Position numbers and translations under genes: made by a program. 64,000 bases of DNA from an uncultured Gemmatimonadales bacterium (GTDB taxonomy: Bacteria > Gemmatimonadota > Gemmatimonadetes > Longimicrobiales > Gaopeijiaceae), in NCBI GenBank assembly GCA_937919655.1, contig CALFPJ010000020.1, positions 88,437 through 152,436 of the forward strand, in the 5' to 3' direction. Shown here piece after piece: positions 18,416-27,929 of the stretch (position 1 is the stretch's first letter; every line of letters starts with the position of its first letter). A model generated the notes under the pieces. That model was not told the DNA's origin. It was given only the letters and a program-made list of their open reading frames with translations, and searched no databases.

Positions 18416-18435
18416 TACCCCCCTGGGGGGGGATA
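18416..18435. promoter_or_regulatory. CsoR operator candidate
   Basis: TACCCCCC-TGGGGGGGGATA is a near-palindrome of a C run and a G run flanked by TA and TA, as in known CsoR operators (TACCCC-CTAGGGG-TA type). It is 48 bp upstream of the csoR start and lies within the csoR-pdxH divergent interval. Autoregulation is expected from family behaviour. Confidence 0.7.
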
Positions 18436-18508
18436 GATTGAAGCTAACGACCCCGTGTGGAGCGTCAACCGCACTTGTCGAGGCCAACTCATCCGGACAT
18501 CTTCCGGC

Positions 18509-19162
18509 ATGTCACTCAAGTCCTCAATCAAGACGGTTCTGACGCTCGGCCAAGGTGTGGCCACGGGCCTTCCCGACGCGGCCGATGACGCAGACCCCAT
18601 CGACCTGTTTCGTGCCTGGTTCTCAGCAGCTGAGGAATCCGGGTTGCTCCTCCCTGAGTCCACCGCGCTGGCCACGGCGACGCCCGATGGTGTCCCTTCG
18701 GTCCGTATGGTGCTGCTTAAGGAGGTCGACGAACGCGGTTTCGTGTTCTTCACCAACTACGAGAGCCGGAAGGCCGACGAGCTCGAAGCGAACCCGCACG
18801 CGGCGTTGTGCTTCCATTGGGCTGTGTTACAACGGCAGGTACGCGTGAATGGCCAGGTCGAGCGTGTCTCGGCGGAGGAGAGCTACGCCTACTTCGCCAG
18901 TCGCGGAAAAGGAAGTCGTATCGGAGCCTGGGCGTCGAAGCAGAGCCGCCCGCTCCCTGAGAGGGAGGAATTGGAGCAGAGGGTCGCCGAGTACGGCAGC
19001 ACATTCAAAGGCGATGACGTCCCGCTTCCACCTCACTGGGGCGGCTACCTGATTCGCCCCAGCCAGATCGAATTCTGGCAGGGGCGAGCAGACAGGCTGC
19101 ACGACCGCCTCGTCTTTACTCGGTCCGGGACCGGTTGGACTACGAAGCGCCTCTACCCGTGA
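18509..19162 (+). CDS. pdxH: Pyridoxamine 5'-phosphate oxidase
   Basis: 217 residues from ATG 18509 (an open frame from 18455 adds 18 residues with no homology). FMN-dependent oxidation of pyridoxamine or pyridoxine 5'-phosphate to PLP. Conserved segments: ATATPDGVPSVRMVLLKEVD, GFVFFTNYESRKADELEANP, the WASKQS motif and the C-terminal PHWGGYLIRPSQIEFWQG with final RLYP. Full family length. Transcribed away from the copper operon; no operon partner downstream. Confidence 0.95.
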   Translation: MSLKSSIKTVLTLGQGVATGLPDAADDADPIDLFRAWFSAAEESGLLLPESTALATATPDGVPSVRMVLLKEVDERGFVFFTNYESRKADELEANPHAALCFHWAVLQRQVRVNGQVERVSAEESYAYFASRGKGSRIGAWASKQSRPLPEREELEQRVAEYGSTFKGDDVPLPPHWGGYLIRPSQIEFWQGRADRLHDRLVFTRSGTGWTTKRLYP

Positions 19163-19188
19163 TAGGGTGACCGGTTCGGCGACGCCGT

Positions 19189-20929
19189 CTACGGCCGCAT
19201 TGCCTCCACTGGATTGGCGCGCGTAGCGGATCGAGCAGGAAGGACCGTCGCAACGAACCCTGCCAGGCCCAGAGTCACGACGATCAGCCCGTAGACCACA
19301 GGATCGCCGCTGTCGACGCCGAACGTGACCACCGAGAGCTGCTTGGCCATAAGGTATCCGAGTCCGAGTCCCACCCCCATGCCGACGCCGAGTTGCCAGA
19401 AACCCCTGCGAAGCACCATGCGAAGAATCGTACCCGGGCCTGCACCCAGCGCCATGCGTACGCCCAATTCCTGTCGTCGCTGATTCACCGAGAACGACAT
19501 CACGCCGTAGAGTCCAACGGCTGCGAGAAAGAGCGCGCTGGCCCCAAAGATCGTGAACAGCGAACCAAAGAGCCCAAACGCCCACGTCGCCTGCTCGATG
19601 CCCTGAGCCAGGGAGCCCACCTGGTAGACCGGAAGGTTGGCGTCGAGTTCAGTCACCGTCCTGCGTAGCTCACCGGCCAGCGCCAAGGGCGGCCCCTCCG
19701 TCCGCACCACAGCTGACATCGTGCGCATGTCGAAGGCACGCGGTACGACGTAGAGCTGTTCAGGGCGGAGCTGATCGTCTCCGATCCCACCGACCCCGCC
19801 ACCGACGTACATGTCGGGGACGACACCCACGATTCTGGCAAACGGGTAGGGGAGTCGTCCCGCCCAATCTTTACGCGCATACCCAGAGGGGGGCGGTCGC
19901 CCAACAGGTTACGCACGAAACTCTCATTCACGATCGCCAGCACCTCGGTCTCATCCCACGGCTCCGTGGGTGCGAAGTCGCGCCCCTTAAGAATGGAGAC
20001 CCCCAAAGCATCAAAAAATCCAGATTTGATCACCTTTCCGTTGGCGATGGGATAGTCCCGAGGTGTCGCATAGCTGTCGCCCTCGATCGTCAGGGGCCAA
20101 GTGCCCCCCCCCAGGCCCGGCAGGTCGCTGGTGAGCGCTACGGACCGCGCCCCCGGCAGGGCTTCCAGGCGCATCTAGAGCTCCTCGAAAAATGCGACGC
20201 GACCTTGCTCGGTCGGGTAGTCCGCATCGAACAGGCTTACACGCCCTGTGAGCACGGACTCCGCCTCAAATCCGAGGTCCATTGAGCGCATGTTCGCCAC
20301 GCTCTTGATCATGAGACCGGCGGCCACGAGAAGGCCGCAAGACACCGCAATCCCGGTGATCACGAGGGCAGTGCTGAAGCGCCCCAATCGAAACGACGAC
20401 GAACCGCGCGCCTCGTCGCGAAGCATGTCTCCGAGTCCCATTCCTAACGCCTTGAGGGCAGGATACAAACCAGCTGCGAGGCTGGCGAGCATCGTTACGG
20501 TCAGCGCAAAGACCAGAGCACGTCCATCTACATAGATGTCGATCCAGTAAGGCTTCTGAATGTCTAAGATTGCAGCATTAAAGAGCCTCACTCCGGCGTA
20601 CGGATGAGCATCCGCACGCCGAACTTTAAATCTGCAAGCAATGACGACATGACCTCGCCCCCCTCCCCCTCGTTGATTTCCACCCCGCGGCTTCCGCGCG
20701 CGATCGCATACCTCAACCCGAGCATGATCGACTCACGCCAGTACCACCGGCGCGCCCGTCGGATACCGCGCCGGGACGCGATATCATAAAATTCTTGATG
20801 CAAGTCACCGAGGATCGTGAGCCCTTTCGACCCCGAGGGCAGCGCGCGCTCTAGGAGCGCGTCTGCCCGGCGCGGCGGTTGCGGAGCGTGGATCACGACG
20901 CCATCCCGGTGTGACCGATCACGCCTCAA
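19189..20929 (-). pseudogene. Duplicated-type FtsX/MacB ABC permease, heavily damaged
   Basis: The frame starts (TTG 20929) with the helical leader typical of these duplicated permeases (PPRRADALLERALP, ILGDLHQEF) and the first residues of the MacB domain (FGVRMLIRTPE), then stops at 20588-20590. A different frame resumes at GVRLFNAAI, so roughly 300 residues of the first permease half are missing. An in-frame TAG at 20175-20177 follows VAFFEEL and precedes MRLEALPGARSV, which should be continuous. A further one-base loss in a C run near 19860 shifts frame before YPFARIVGVVPDMYVG; the last frame then encodes the final FtsX helices to MRP at 19189. PadR precedes it by an 11-bp overlap, the usual arrangement. 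Non-functional as written. Confidence 0.85.
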
Positions 20930-21248
20930 GAACTCCGTCTAGACCGTCCCAGAGCTTCAGTAGCGTGTTCCGCGACCTGCGAAGCTCCTCCATCCCCTGG
21001 GGCGTCACTGAAAAGTGACGCTGCGGCAGGTTGCTGCGCCCGTCCGCCGGTTCGCGGACTTCCCACGTCAGGTAACCCTTCGTCTCTAGGCGATCGAGCG
21101 TCGTATAGAAGGCCCCTTTCGACACCACTCGGTCGGCGTCCTTCTCCAAGCCTTGGCGTACCTCGTATCCGTTCGCTTGACTGCGGCGTTGAAGGATCGC
21201 AAGGAGCACCATCTGCTCGAATTCGCCCAAGTAACTCTTTGTGGCCAT
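20919..21248 (-). CDS. PadR-family transcriptional regulator
   Basis: 109 residues, winged-helix PadR N-terminal domain: GEFEQMVLLAILQRR, NGYEVRQGLE and the wing region KGAFYTTLDRLETKGYLTW with RHFSVTPQGMEELRR, ending in one helix. This short PadR form typically precedes duplicated MacB-type permease genes and probably regulates them; here its stop lies inside the start of the broken permease. Inducer unknown. Confidence 0.92.
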   Translation of the reverse strand: MATKSYLGEFEQMVLLAILQRRSQANGYEVRQGLEKDADRVVSKGAFYTTLDRLETKGYLTWEVREPADGRSNLPQRHFSVTPQGMEELRRSRNTLLKLWDGLDGVLEA

Positions 21249-21449
21249 GCCGCTTCCTATCCGGGTGGTCTACTTGGTGGACCAGGGCGGTATACAATGT
21301 GGACCGCTCTCCACAAGGACGAGGCTTTGGTGGATTCGGTTTCAATCCGGGGCCAGTCGGTCGAGCGCTCAGTTTCGAGCGCTCTTGTCCATCGCCCCTC
21401 CACTCGGTCCCTTGTCCGAATCACCGTCTGACCGAACCAGGAGCGCCTC

Positions 21450-22127
21450 ATGGCAGCCACCAGCCATTTCACCAGACAGACCTTCGTGTTCATGCAGGAG
21501 TTGAAGGAGCACAACGACCGCGAATGGTTCGCCGCCAACAAGCAGCGCTACGAGACCCACGTGAAAGACGCGTCGATGCGGTTCATCCAGGACTTCGCCC
21601 CCGCGCTGGCAAAGCTTAGTCCGCACTTCATGGCAACGCCGCGGTCGCTGTTTCGGATCTATCGTGACACCCGATTTGGGAAGGACAAGAGCCCCTACAA
21701 GACGTACACCGGGATCCAATTCAGGCACGAACAGAGCAAGGATGCGCACGCGCCTGGCTATTACCTGCACATCCAGCCGGGCGAAGCCTTCGCGGGCTTG
21801 GGCATTTGGCATCCGCATCCAAAGGCACTGCGTAAGATCCGCGAGCACATGGTCGCGGAGCCGGCCGCCTGGAAGAAGGCAACCCGCGGCAAGAAATTCA
21901 CCGAAGCAGTCGGGTTGACGGGTGATCGTCTGAGCCGACCCCCGAAGGGATTTGACCCCCAGCACCCTCTCATTGAGGACCTCATGTGGAAGGACTTTAT
22001 CGCGGTAAAACAGCTACCCCAGAAATTCGTCACGTCAGCCGATCTTTCCGGGGAGTTGGCCGGTGTCTTCCGCAGCGGGACGCCCTTCATGCGGTTCCTG
22101 TGCGACGCGTTGGGGGTCCCGTTCTAA
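21450..22127 (+). CDS. DUF2461 family protein
   Basis: 225 residues matching the DUF2461/TIGR02453 family throughout: [21 protein letters not shown] near the start, [18 protein letters not shown] in the middle, [20 protein letters not shown], and the final [13 protein letters not shown] helix. ATG start; the lactate permease gene begins 28 bp after its stop. Biochemical function is unknown for the family. Confidence 0.92.
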   Translation: MAATSHFTRQTFVFMQELKEHNDREWFAANKQRYETHVKDASMRFIQDFAPALAKLSPHFMATPRSLFRIYRDTRFGKDKSPYKTYTGIQFRHEQSKDAHAPGYYLHIQPGEAFAGLGIWHPHPKALRKIREHMVAEPAAWKKATRGKKFTEAVGLTGDRLSRPPKGFDPQHPLIEDLMWKDFIAVKQLPQKFVTSADLSGELAGVFRSGTPFMRFLCDALGVPF

Positions 22128-22155
22128 TGGGTGCGGCTTCCGCGGGGATCAAGTC

Positions 22156-23850
22156 ATGAACGCCGGACTCCAGGCAGCACTCGCATTATTTCCCATCGCT
22201 CTGGGCGGCACTCTTCTTGTCGGCTTCCGCGTGCCCGCCAAGAAGGCGATGCCGGCGGCATACCTGGCGGCGGTCATCGTGGCGCTCGGCGTTTGGCAGA
22301 TGGAGCCGATTCGTGTTCTGGCCGCGTCCATCCAGGGCCTCTTTCTGTCGTTCGACCTGCTCTTCATCATTTTCGGGGCGATCCTGCTCCTCCATACGCT
22401 CGAGCGCTCGGGGGGTGTGGCCGCCATTCGCCGAAGCTTTCACGGCGTGAGTGACGACCGTCGCGTGCAGGTCGTGATCGTCGCCTGGTTGTTTGGATCC
22501 TTTATTGAGGGTGCTGCAGGGTTCGGCACACCGGCAGCCGTGGCAGCTCCGCTCCTTGTTGCACTCGGCTTTCCCGCAGCGGCGGCGGTCATGCTGGGCA
22601 TGATGGTCCAGAGTACGGCCGTAACCTTTGGCGCCGTGGGCACCCCGGTGTTGGTGGGGATCCAGGGAGGCCTGGGTGGAGAGGCATTCTCCGCCGACCT
22701 CATGGCGGCAGGACTGACGATGACCGACTACCTGCACGCGGTCACCGCCAAAGCAGTTCTTCTCCACGCCACGGCAGGGGTACTCATGCCGACCTGGATG
22801 GTCGTGATGCTCACGCGCTTCTTCGGCGAAAAGCGGTCTTGGACTGAGGGCCTCTCGATTCTTCCGTTCACGCTCTTCGGTGGCCTGGCCTTCACCGTGC
22901 CGTACGTGCTCTTTGGCACATTCTTGGGCCCGGAGTTCCCCTCGCTCCTCGGCGCCCCGATCGGCCTCGCGATTGTCGTGACCGTCGCGCGCCGCGGGTG
23001 GTTACTCCCCGCCGACAGCTGGGACTTTCCGGCACGCGACCGCTGGGACGAGGAATGGACCAGCGGCCTAGAGCAGGAACTCGCGGACGTTTCCGACACC
23101 AAACGCGTCTCGACGGCGATGGCGTGGGCACCCTACGCGTTACTCGGCCTATTGTTGGTGCTGACCCGCCTCCCGTCGCTCCCGATCGGCGGTTGGCTCC
23201 AGGGACCGGCCATCGAATGGGCAGGCATTCTAGGGTCAAGTATCACCGCCAGGACGACCCCGCTCTACCTCCCTGGCTTTGTCCTCCTGGTCGTGGTGGG
23301 CCTCACCGCCCTACTCCACCGGATGGAAGGCGCGGCGCTGCGCGGCGCCGTACGTTCGTCCAGCAGGGTACTTCTAGGTGCGGGCTTCGTACTGATCTTC
23401 ACAGTGCCGATGGTTCGGGTCTACATCAACTCGGACGTGAACGCGGCGGGACTACTCTCCATGCCGCTGGCGATGGCCGAATGGGTGGCTGGCAACGTCG
23501 GACAGGTGTGGCCCTTCTTCGCGGGCATGACGGGTGCGCTGGGCGCTTTCATCGCCGGGTCTAATACCGTGAGCAACCTGATGTTCTCAGCCTTTCAGTA
23601 TGGGGTCGCGGAACGCTTAGCGATGCCCACGGTCATGATCGTAGCGCTGCAGGCCGTGGGTGCCGCAGCGGGCAACATGATCGCCATTCACAACGTTGTC
23701 GCCGCGTCTGCCACGGTTGGGTTGTTGGGTAAGGAGGGCTCGACGCTGCGAAAGACGATTCTACCGACCATCTATTATTTGTTAGTGATCGGGGTGCTGG
23801 GATTGCTCGCGGTTCACGTATTCGGCGTCACCGATCCGGGCGTTTCGTGA
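22156..23850 (+). CDS. lctP: L-lactate permease family transporter
   Basis: 564 residues from ATG 22156, chosen because it begins the first membrane helix directly; the open frame extends upstream into the DUF2461 gene. About 13 hydrophobic helices. The loop [22 protein letters not shown] and the later [20 protein letters not shown] are hallmark LctP segments. Imports lactate or glycolate with protons. The neighbouring genes give no catabolic partner, so substrate choice is open. Confidence 0.93.
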   Translation: MNAGLQAALALFPIALGGTLLVGFRVPAKKAMPAAYLAAVIVALGVWQMEPIRVLAASIQGLFLSFDLLFIIFGAILLLHTLERSGGVAAIRRSFHGVSDDRRVQVVIVAWLFGSFIEGAAGFGTPAAVAAPLLVALGFPAAAAVMLGMMVQSTAVTFGAVGTPVLVGIQGGLGGEAFSADLMAAGLTMTDYLHAVTAKAVLLHATAGVLMPTWMVVMLTRFFGEKRSWTEGLSILPFTLFGGLAFTVPYVLFGTFLGPEFPSLLGAPIGLAIVVTVARRGWLLPADSWDFPARDRWDEEWTSGLEQELADVSDTKRVSTAMAWAPYALLGLLLVLTRLPSLPIGGWLQGPAIEWAGILGSSITARTTPLYLPGFVLLVVVGLTALLHRMEGAALRGAVRSSSRVLLGAGFVLIFTVPMVRVYINSDVNAAGLLSMPLAMAEWVAGNVGQVWPFFAGMTGALGAFIAGSNTVSNLMFSAFQYGVAERLAMPTVMIVALQAVGAAAGNMIAIHNVVAASATVGLLGKEGSTLRKTILPTIYYLLVIGVLGLLAVHVFGVTDPGVS

Positions 23851-23941
23851 TTCTTATGTGGCCCTGGGGCTCCCGATGCACGTACTGCTAGGAGGGGCTC
23901 GCAAACGCCCTACCGCACAATTCCGCCCTGGAGCGCAGACC

Positions 23942-24346
23942 ATGGCCAGAATCATGGTCATCGACGACGACCCGAACATCTGCTCCGTTTTGGCACGAGT
24001 CCTTATCCGCCATGGGCACGAGGTAGATGTTCACCTTGATGGTCACTCGGCCCTGCGTGCCTTCCGCGTGTACGGAGCTGATTTGATCGTGACGGACGCG
24101 TGCATGCCAGAGACGAACGGGATCGAGCTCTTGTTGGCAGTCGACGAACTCGCACCGCAGGTCCCCGTTGTCGTGATGTCCGATGGAGGCATCGCTTCCC
24201 TGGAATCGGTGCTGACGGACACCCACGACTTCGGTGCCGTGCTCACCCTCGCAAAACCCATCGAAGTCGACGTATTTCTTGCCGCCGTGCGTAAGGCGCT
24301 GTCCGGTCCCACGAACGCCATCGGCGGGATGGCTAGCGCCGGCTAG
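23942..24346 (+). CDS. Single-domain response regulator receiver
   Basis: 134 residues from ATG 23942, which puts the conserved MVIDDDP strand at the N terminus. Acidic pocket Asp8-Asp10, phosphoacceptor Asp52 (IVTDACMP), switch Ser near 79 in VVVMSD and conserved Lys in LAKPI. No output domain; likely a phosphorelay carrier or CheY-like effector. The cognate kinase is not adjacent. Its last 14 bp overlap the end of the convergent glycosyltransferase gene. Confidence 0.9.
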   Translation: MARIMVIDDDPNICSVLARVLIRHGHEVDVHLDGHSALRAFRVYGADLIVTDACMPETNGIELLLAVDELAPQVPVVVMSDGGIASLESVLTDTHDFGAVLTLAKPIEVDVFLAAVRKALSGPTNAIGGMASAG

Positions 24347-25433
24347 CAGACTGTTGAAGAAGTCCAGCCAACAGGGCCGCCACGGCGCCTGCTCCTCCGC
24401 CTGACCTCGGTGTGCGCGGCATCTGGAGCAGCTCGTCGAGGCGTTCGATCCATGCCCCTTGGGCGAACGCTTCGGGCGCGATCTCGAAGCCCTGCAACTC
24501 GCGGTTAATGAAAGCCTCGAGTGGGGGCATTTCCCTGAAGTCCGCCCGGCTTACAAAGCCGAAGGGGATGCCTTCGCGCCAAACCTCCGCAACCATGCCA
24601 TAGCCGATCTTGGCGACAACCGCGTCGGCGGCGCGTAGCAGGTCAGGCATGAAGATCGGAGCCCGATTACTGAAAAGGCGAAGGTTTTCGACCCGCTCGG
24701 TCTCATGCGCTCCGGTAATTAGAAAGGTGATCTCTGGCCGCGCACGGAGCGCATCAAGGAAGGACATGTCTTCGCCGTATCCGCCCATGGTGATGACGAC
24801 GACTTTCTGCTCTCGGCCCACGCCGAGCGCTTCGCGTGTCCGGGCCGGGTCCGTGCGTGGCTCGCGGCTGATGGGGTCTACGAACACCGCAGCCGGCTCG
24901 CGCTCACAGAGCGGCTCCGTTTGTACGAGCACGGTCGCGCGGGCCCGCCAAGCCGCAAGTTCGGCAGAGAATCGTGCGAGTTCCGGGACCTCGTCCCAAT
25001 ACGGCTCGTAGAGCCAGGACCAGGTAAAGTTTTCGAGCAGGACGGACGGGACTCCTGCCCTTTCTGCCACGGCGATCCCCATCGGGGCGATGTCACAAAG
25101 CACGGCGGAGCAACCAGACACGGTGACCACGTCAGCCAATGCCTGGACCTGCCCAGCATCGAAAGGCAGCATGTCGTCGAGGGCGGCTACCGTCGCCGGG
25201 ATATCCACCACCAGAGCGGAGGCCTGCCGGAAGCCGACATCGCACGCCACTTCGTGGTAGTTGAACAGGCCGGACAAGGATTCCTCGAAGAACCAACGCG
25301 GCGCGGTTGTGAAGATCTCGAATTCAGCGCCGTTCGCCTGGTGGAGCGCCTCCATCACGGCTGCGCTCCTCGCGGCATGGCCGTACCCATGGGGCGACAC
25401 GAAAGCCGCATAGCGTGGGGGAGTGACAGGCAT
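24333..25433 (-). CDS. GT-B fold glycosyltransferase-like protein
   Basis: 366 residues from ATG 25433. N-terminal acceptor domain with the loop SPHGYGHAARS (the G-x-G-H-x-x-R pattern of MurG-like enzymes), C-terminal donor domain with VVITMGGYGED and then VVAKIGYGMVAEVWREGIPFGFVSR, resembling the nucleotide-sugar-binding region. Acceptor unknown. It lies 20 bp after the creatininase-family gene on the same strand, implying co-transcription. Convergent 14-bp overlap with the receiver gene. Confidence 0.75.
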   Translation of the reverse strand: MPVTPPRYAAFVSPHGYGHAARSAAVMEALHQANGAEFEIFTTAPRWFFEESLSGLFNYHEVACDVGFRQASALVVDIPATVAALDDMLPFDAGQVQALADVVTVSGCSAVLCDIAPMGIAVAERAGVPSVLLENFTWSWLYEPYWDEVPELARFSAELAAWRARATVLVQTEPLCEREPAAVFVDPISREPRTDPARTREALGVGREQKVVVITMGGYGEDMSFLDALRARPEITFLITGAHETERVENLRLFSNRAPIFMPDLLRAADAVVAKIGYGMVAEVWREGIPFGFVSRADFREMPPLEAFINRELQGFEIAPEAFAQGAWIERLDELLQMPRTPRSGGGAGAVAALLAGLLQQSASRR

Positions 25434-25453
25434 GTGCGGCTGAGCCGACTGGC

Positions 25454-26215
25454 TCAGGAGCCCATCAAGTCCGACGCAATTCCTTCCGCAGCGTTGCGAA
25501 TGCACCGCTCCCCAATCGCCTTACTCATGCCACGGGCATCACCCAGGATCCCGTTTGGCGTCACGGAACGGAACCCGTCGCGGAAAATCCGCTCGGCGAG
25601 CGCGTCATCGAAGTGCGCAACGAGTCCCTCTTCGGCACGATCCTCGTGGACGAGGTCCGGGCGAATACACAGCATCTCCGAACTCTCGGCGATGTCCGCG
25701 TGCCCCCCCACCCGACCTTCAAGCCCTGGGGACTCAGCAGCGACGGCTTCCTGCCAGAAGCCCATGAATCCGATCAGATTCGTGTAGGCGTGGACCGTAC
25801 AGTCAGGGGCCACCGCGGCGCGGAGATCGTCCAGCATATCCGCCAGAGGTCCGAAATTTCCACCATGCGACGGTACGAAGTACACGTTACGGAATCCATG
25901 ACGCGCGAGGCTCACCGTGTAGTCCAGACAAATGGCTTCCAATGTTTGCCGTCTGAGGGACAGCGTGCCCGCGAAACTCATGTGGTGCTCGGAGCAGCCG
26001 ATGCGAATCGTCGGCGCGACCAGCGCACCTCCAATGAGTTTCGCGACCTCGACCGCCAACCGGTCTCCGCGGGCTGCGTCAACCAACAGGGGTAAGTGCG
26101 GTCCGTGTTGCTCAACGGCCCCCACGGCGATGACCACCGAGGTAACCCCTGCGGCGAGCGCGGCCGCGACTTCGGGGGACGTCATCTCTTCCAGGAGTAG
26201 GTTCCGTTGGGTCAT
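25454..26215 (-). CDS. Creatininase-family amidohydrolase
   Basis: 253 residues from ATG 26215; the longer frame from 26422 enters the divergent asparaginase gene. Metal-ligand motifs: GAVEQHGPHLPLLVDA (Glu and His, then Asp), CSEHHMSFAGTLSL, PSHGGNFGPL and a C-terminal-half Glu in AESSEML. The family comprises creatinine amidohydrolase, 3-dehydro-scyllo-inosose hydrolases and MftE-type peptidases; nothing here discriminates. Divergent from the asparaginase gene, upstream of the glycosyltransferase. Confidence 0.88.
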   Translation of the reverse strand: MTQRNLLLEEMTSPEVAAALAAGVTSVVIAVGAVEQHGPHLPLLVDAARGDRLAVEVAKLIGGALVAPTIRIGCSEHHMSFAGTLSLRRQTLEAICLDYTVSLARHGFRNVYFVPSHGGNFGPLADMLDDLRAAVAPDCTVHAYTNLIGFMGFWQEAVAAESPGLEGRVGGHADIAESSEMLCIRPDLVHEDRAEEGLVAHFDDALAERIFRDGFRSVTPNGILGDARGMSKAIGERCIRNAAEGIASDLMGS

Positions 26216-26345
26216 GCGGGAAAGTACGGCAAGACTCACGGACCATCCAGGCGGCCCGACCCTGCAAAATTGCGCAATGGTGAGATATGCCATTGAATGA
26301 GCGATGTTTCGATTAACGACCAGGCAGTTCCCGACGGAGGGCAAT

Positions 26346-27296
26346 GTGATTCGTGTAAAGAATGGAGTCGCGATCCACGGAGGCGTGGGTACGATCCCCG
26401 CTGACGACATGACCGCTGACATGGCGGCGGCATACCGAGAAACGTTGCGCCAATCGCTGCTCGCTGGCCACGCGGCGCTTCAGGGGGGCGGCTCTTCAGT
26501 GGATGCGGTTGCTGAGGCAGTGGCTGTCATGGAGGACTCGCCGCTCTTTAACGCCGGACGCGGTTCCAACCTGGACGAGCACGGCGTGGTGACGATGGAC
26601 GCGTCCATCATGCGCGGCTCAGACCTGGACGCAGGGGCAATCGCCGGCGTGACCGATGTCCGCAACCCGATCACGCTCGCGCGTTTGGTCATGGAACGGT
26701 CACCGCATCTTTTCCTGATCGGTGGGGGGGCTGAAGCCTTCGCGCGCGCCCAGGGCATCCCATCTACAGAGAACTCCTGGTTTCACACAGAGCGGCGGAT
26801 CGCTGAACTGCACCGGGCCCGTGAACGCGGCGGCGCGCGCCCTGCAGAAGTGCTTGGGGACGTGAACCCGATCGACCAGGCAGGCACGGTGGGCGCGGTC
26901 GCCATCGATGCATCGGGGACGCTCGCCGCGGCAACGTCGACAGGCGGGATGGCGAACAAGACGGCCGGCCGGGTCGGCGACTCTCCGATCATTGGGGCGG
27001 GCACATACGCGAGTGACCTGTGCGCCGTCTCCTGCACCGGATGGGGTGAGTACTTCATACGCAACGCTGCGGCCTTCGACGTGCACGCCCGCATGCGCCA
27101 CGCCGGGGTCTCTCTGGACGCGGCCACGCACGGCGTAATCTTCGAAACCCTAGGGGCCCAAGTGCCGCGCTCGGGTGGAATGGTGGCCATGGACGCTCAT
27201 GGGCACGTCGACTTCTGCTTCAATACGCCCGGGATGTACCGCGGCTGGGTGAATGAGCACGGCACGGTCTCGGTGGGGATCTACGCGGGGGATTGA
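26346..27296 (+). CDS. Isoaspartyl peptidase / L-asparaginase (Ntn hydrolase)
   Basis: 316 residues from GTG 26346, preceded by GGAGGG at 5 bp; this is a stronger start than the ATG at 26304. Plant-type asparaginase that self-cleaves before a Thr nucleophile in GTVGAVAID. Other family segments: AIHGGVGTIP near the N terminus, FNAGRGSNLD, MDASIM, and the substrate pocket STGGMANKTAGRVGDSPIIGAGTYA region. No signal peptide, so cytoplasmic. The 3' end overlaps the antisense tail of the broken GT2. Confidence 0.93.
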   Translation: MIRVKNGVAIHGGVGTIPADDMTADMAAAYRETLRQSLLAGHAALQGGGSSVDAVAEAVAVMEDSPLFNAGRGSNLDEHGVVTMDASIMRGSDLDAGAIAGVTDVRNPITLARLVMERSPHLFLIGGGAEAFARAQGIPSTENSWFHTERRIAELHRARERGGARPAEVLGDVNPIDQAGTVGAVAIDASGTLAAATSTGGMANKTAGRVGDSPIIGAGTYASDLCAVSCTGWGEYFIRNAAAFDVHARMRHAGVSLDAATHGVIFETLGAQVPRSGGMVAMDAHGHVDFCFNTPGMYRGWVNEHGTVSVGIYAGD

Positions 27297-27320
27297 AGGC
27301 ACACCGGCGCGGGCTCCGGA

Positions 27321-27866
27321 GGCCCGTTTGAATCGCAAAAAGAAGTCGATGTCCTCGGCGAAGCTGAGCCCCTCGCCGTAACCGCCTACAGAGTCGAAAT
27401 CCGCCTTCCTGCAAAAGACAACTCCGCTGTCCGCTCCAATCAGATAGAGGATGGGGTAGATGACCGCGAGAGACGCTCCGATCCCGAGAGACATTCTGCT
27501 CATCGTGACGCCTGTGGCGCCGAAAATCACGTCCTCGGTGAGCGTGCGCTCGAGGACGTTGAAGGTCTCCGGATGGATGAGGGAATCCGCGTCGACAAAG
27601 GCAACGACCTCCCCGCAGGCGATTTTGGCGCCCCCATTCCGGGCTGCTGCAATCCGTCTCAATTCGACCGTGGCGACCCGACAACCTCGCTCGCGAGCGA
27701 TCTCGGCAGTCCGATCCGTGGACGCGTTGTCGGCTACGATGACCTCGATCCTGTCCGCGCCTCCTCCATAGCAGCCCCGAGCCTTGTCGACCGTGTCTAG
27801 GAGGGGCGTGAGGTACTTCTACTCATTGAACGCAGGGATGACGAGCGATATGTGGGGATGCTTCAC
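27321..27866 (-). pseudogene. Family 2 glycosyltransferase, nonsense-broken and 3'-truncated
   Basis: From GTG 27866 the frame reads VKHPHISLVIPAFNE and then TAG (27819-27821, codon 16), followed in frame by KYLTPLLDTVD, IEVIVADNASTDRTAEIA, ARNGGAKIACGEVVAFVDADS, which are the ordered blocks of a GT2 nucleotide-binding domain with its D-x-D site. Later GGYGEGLSFAEDIDFFLRFK gives the acceptor-side ED motif. Similarity ends at about 27321 and the frame then runs antisense into the asparaginase gene to a stop at 27150. The C-terminal part is therefore lost. GAG-TAG-AAG stands where family members usually have Glu-Glu/Gln-Lys. Confidence 0.78.
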
Positions 27867-27929
27867 GCTGGATCGTTCCTCTTCGCCGGGGTCCCCGTTG
27901 TGGGCGACGAAGTCGCCCAGGAGGGCAAG

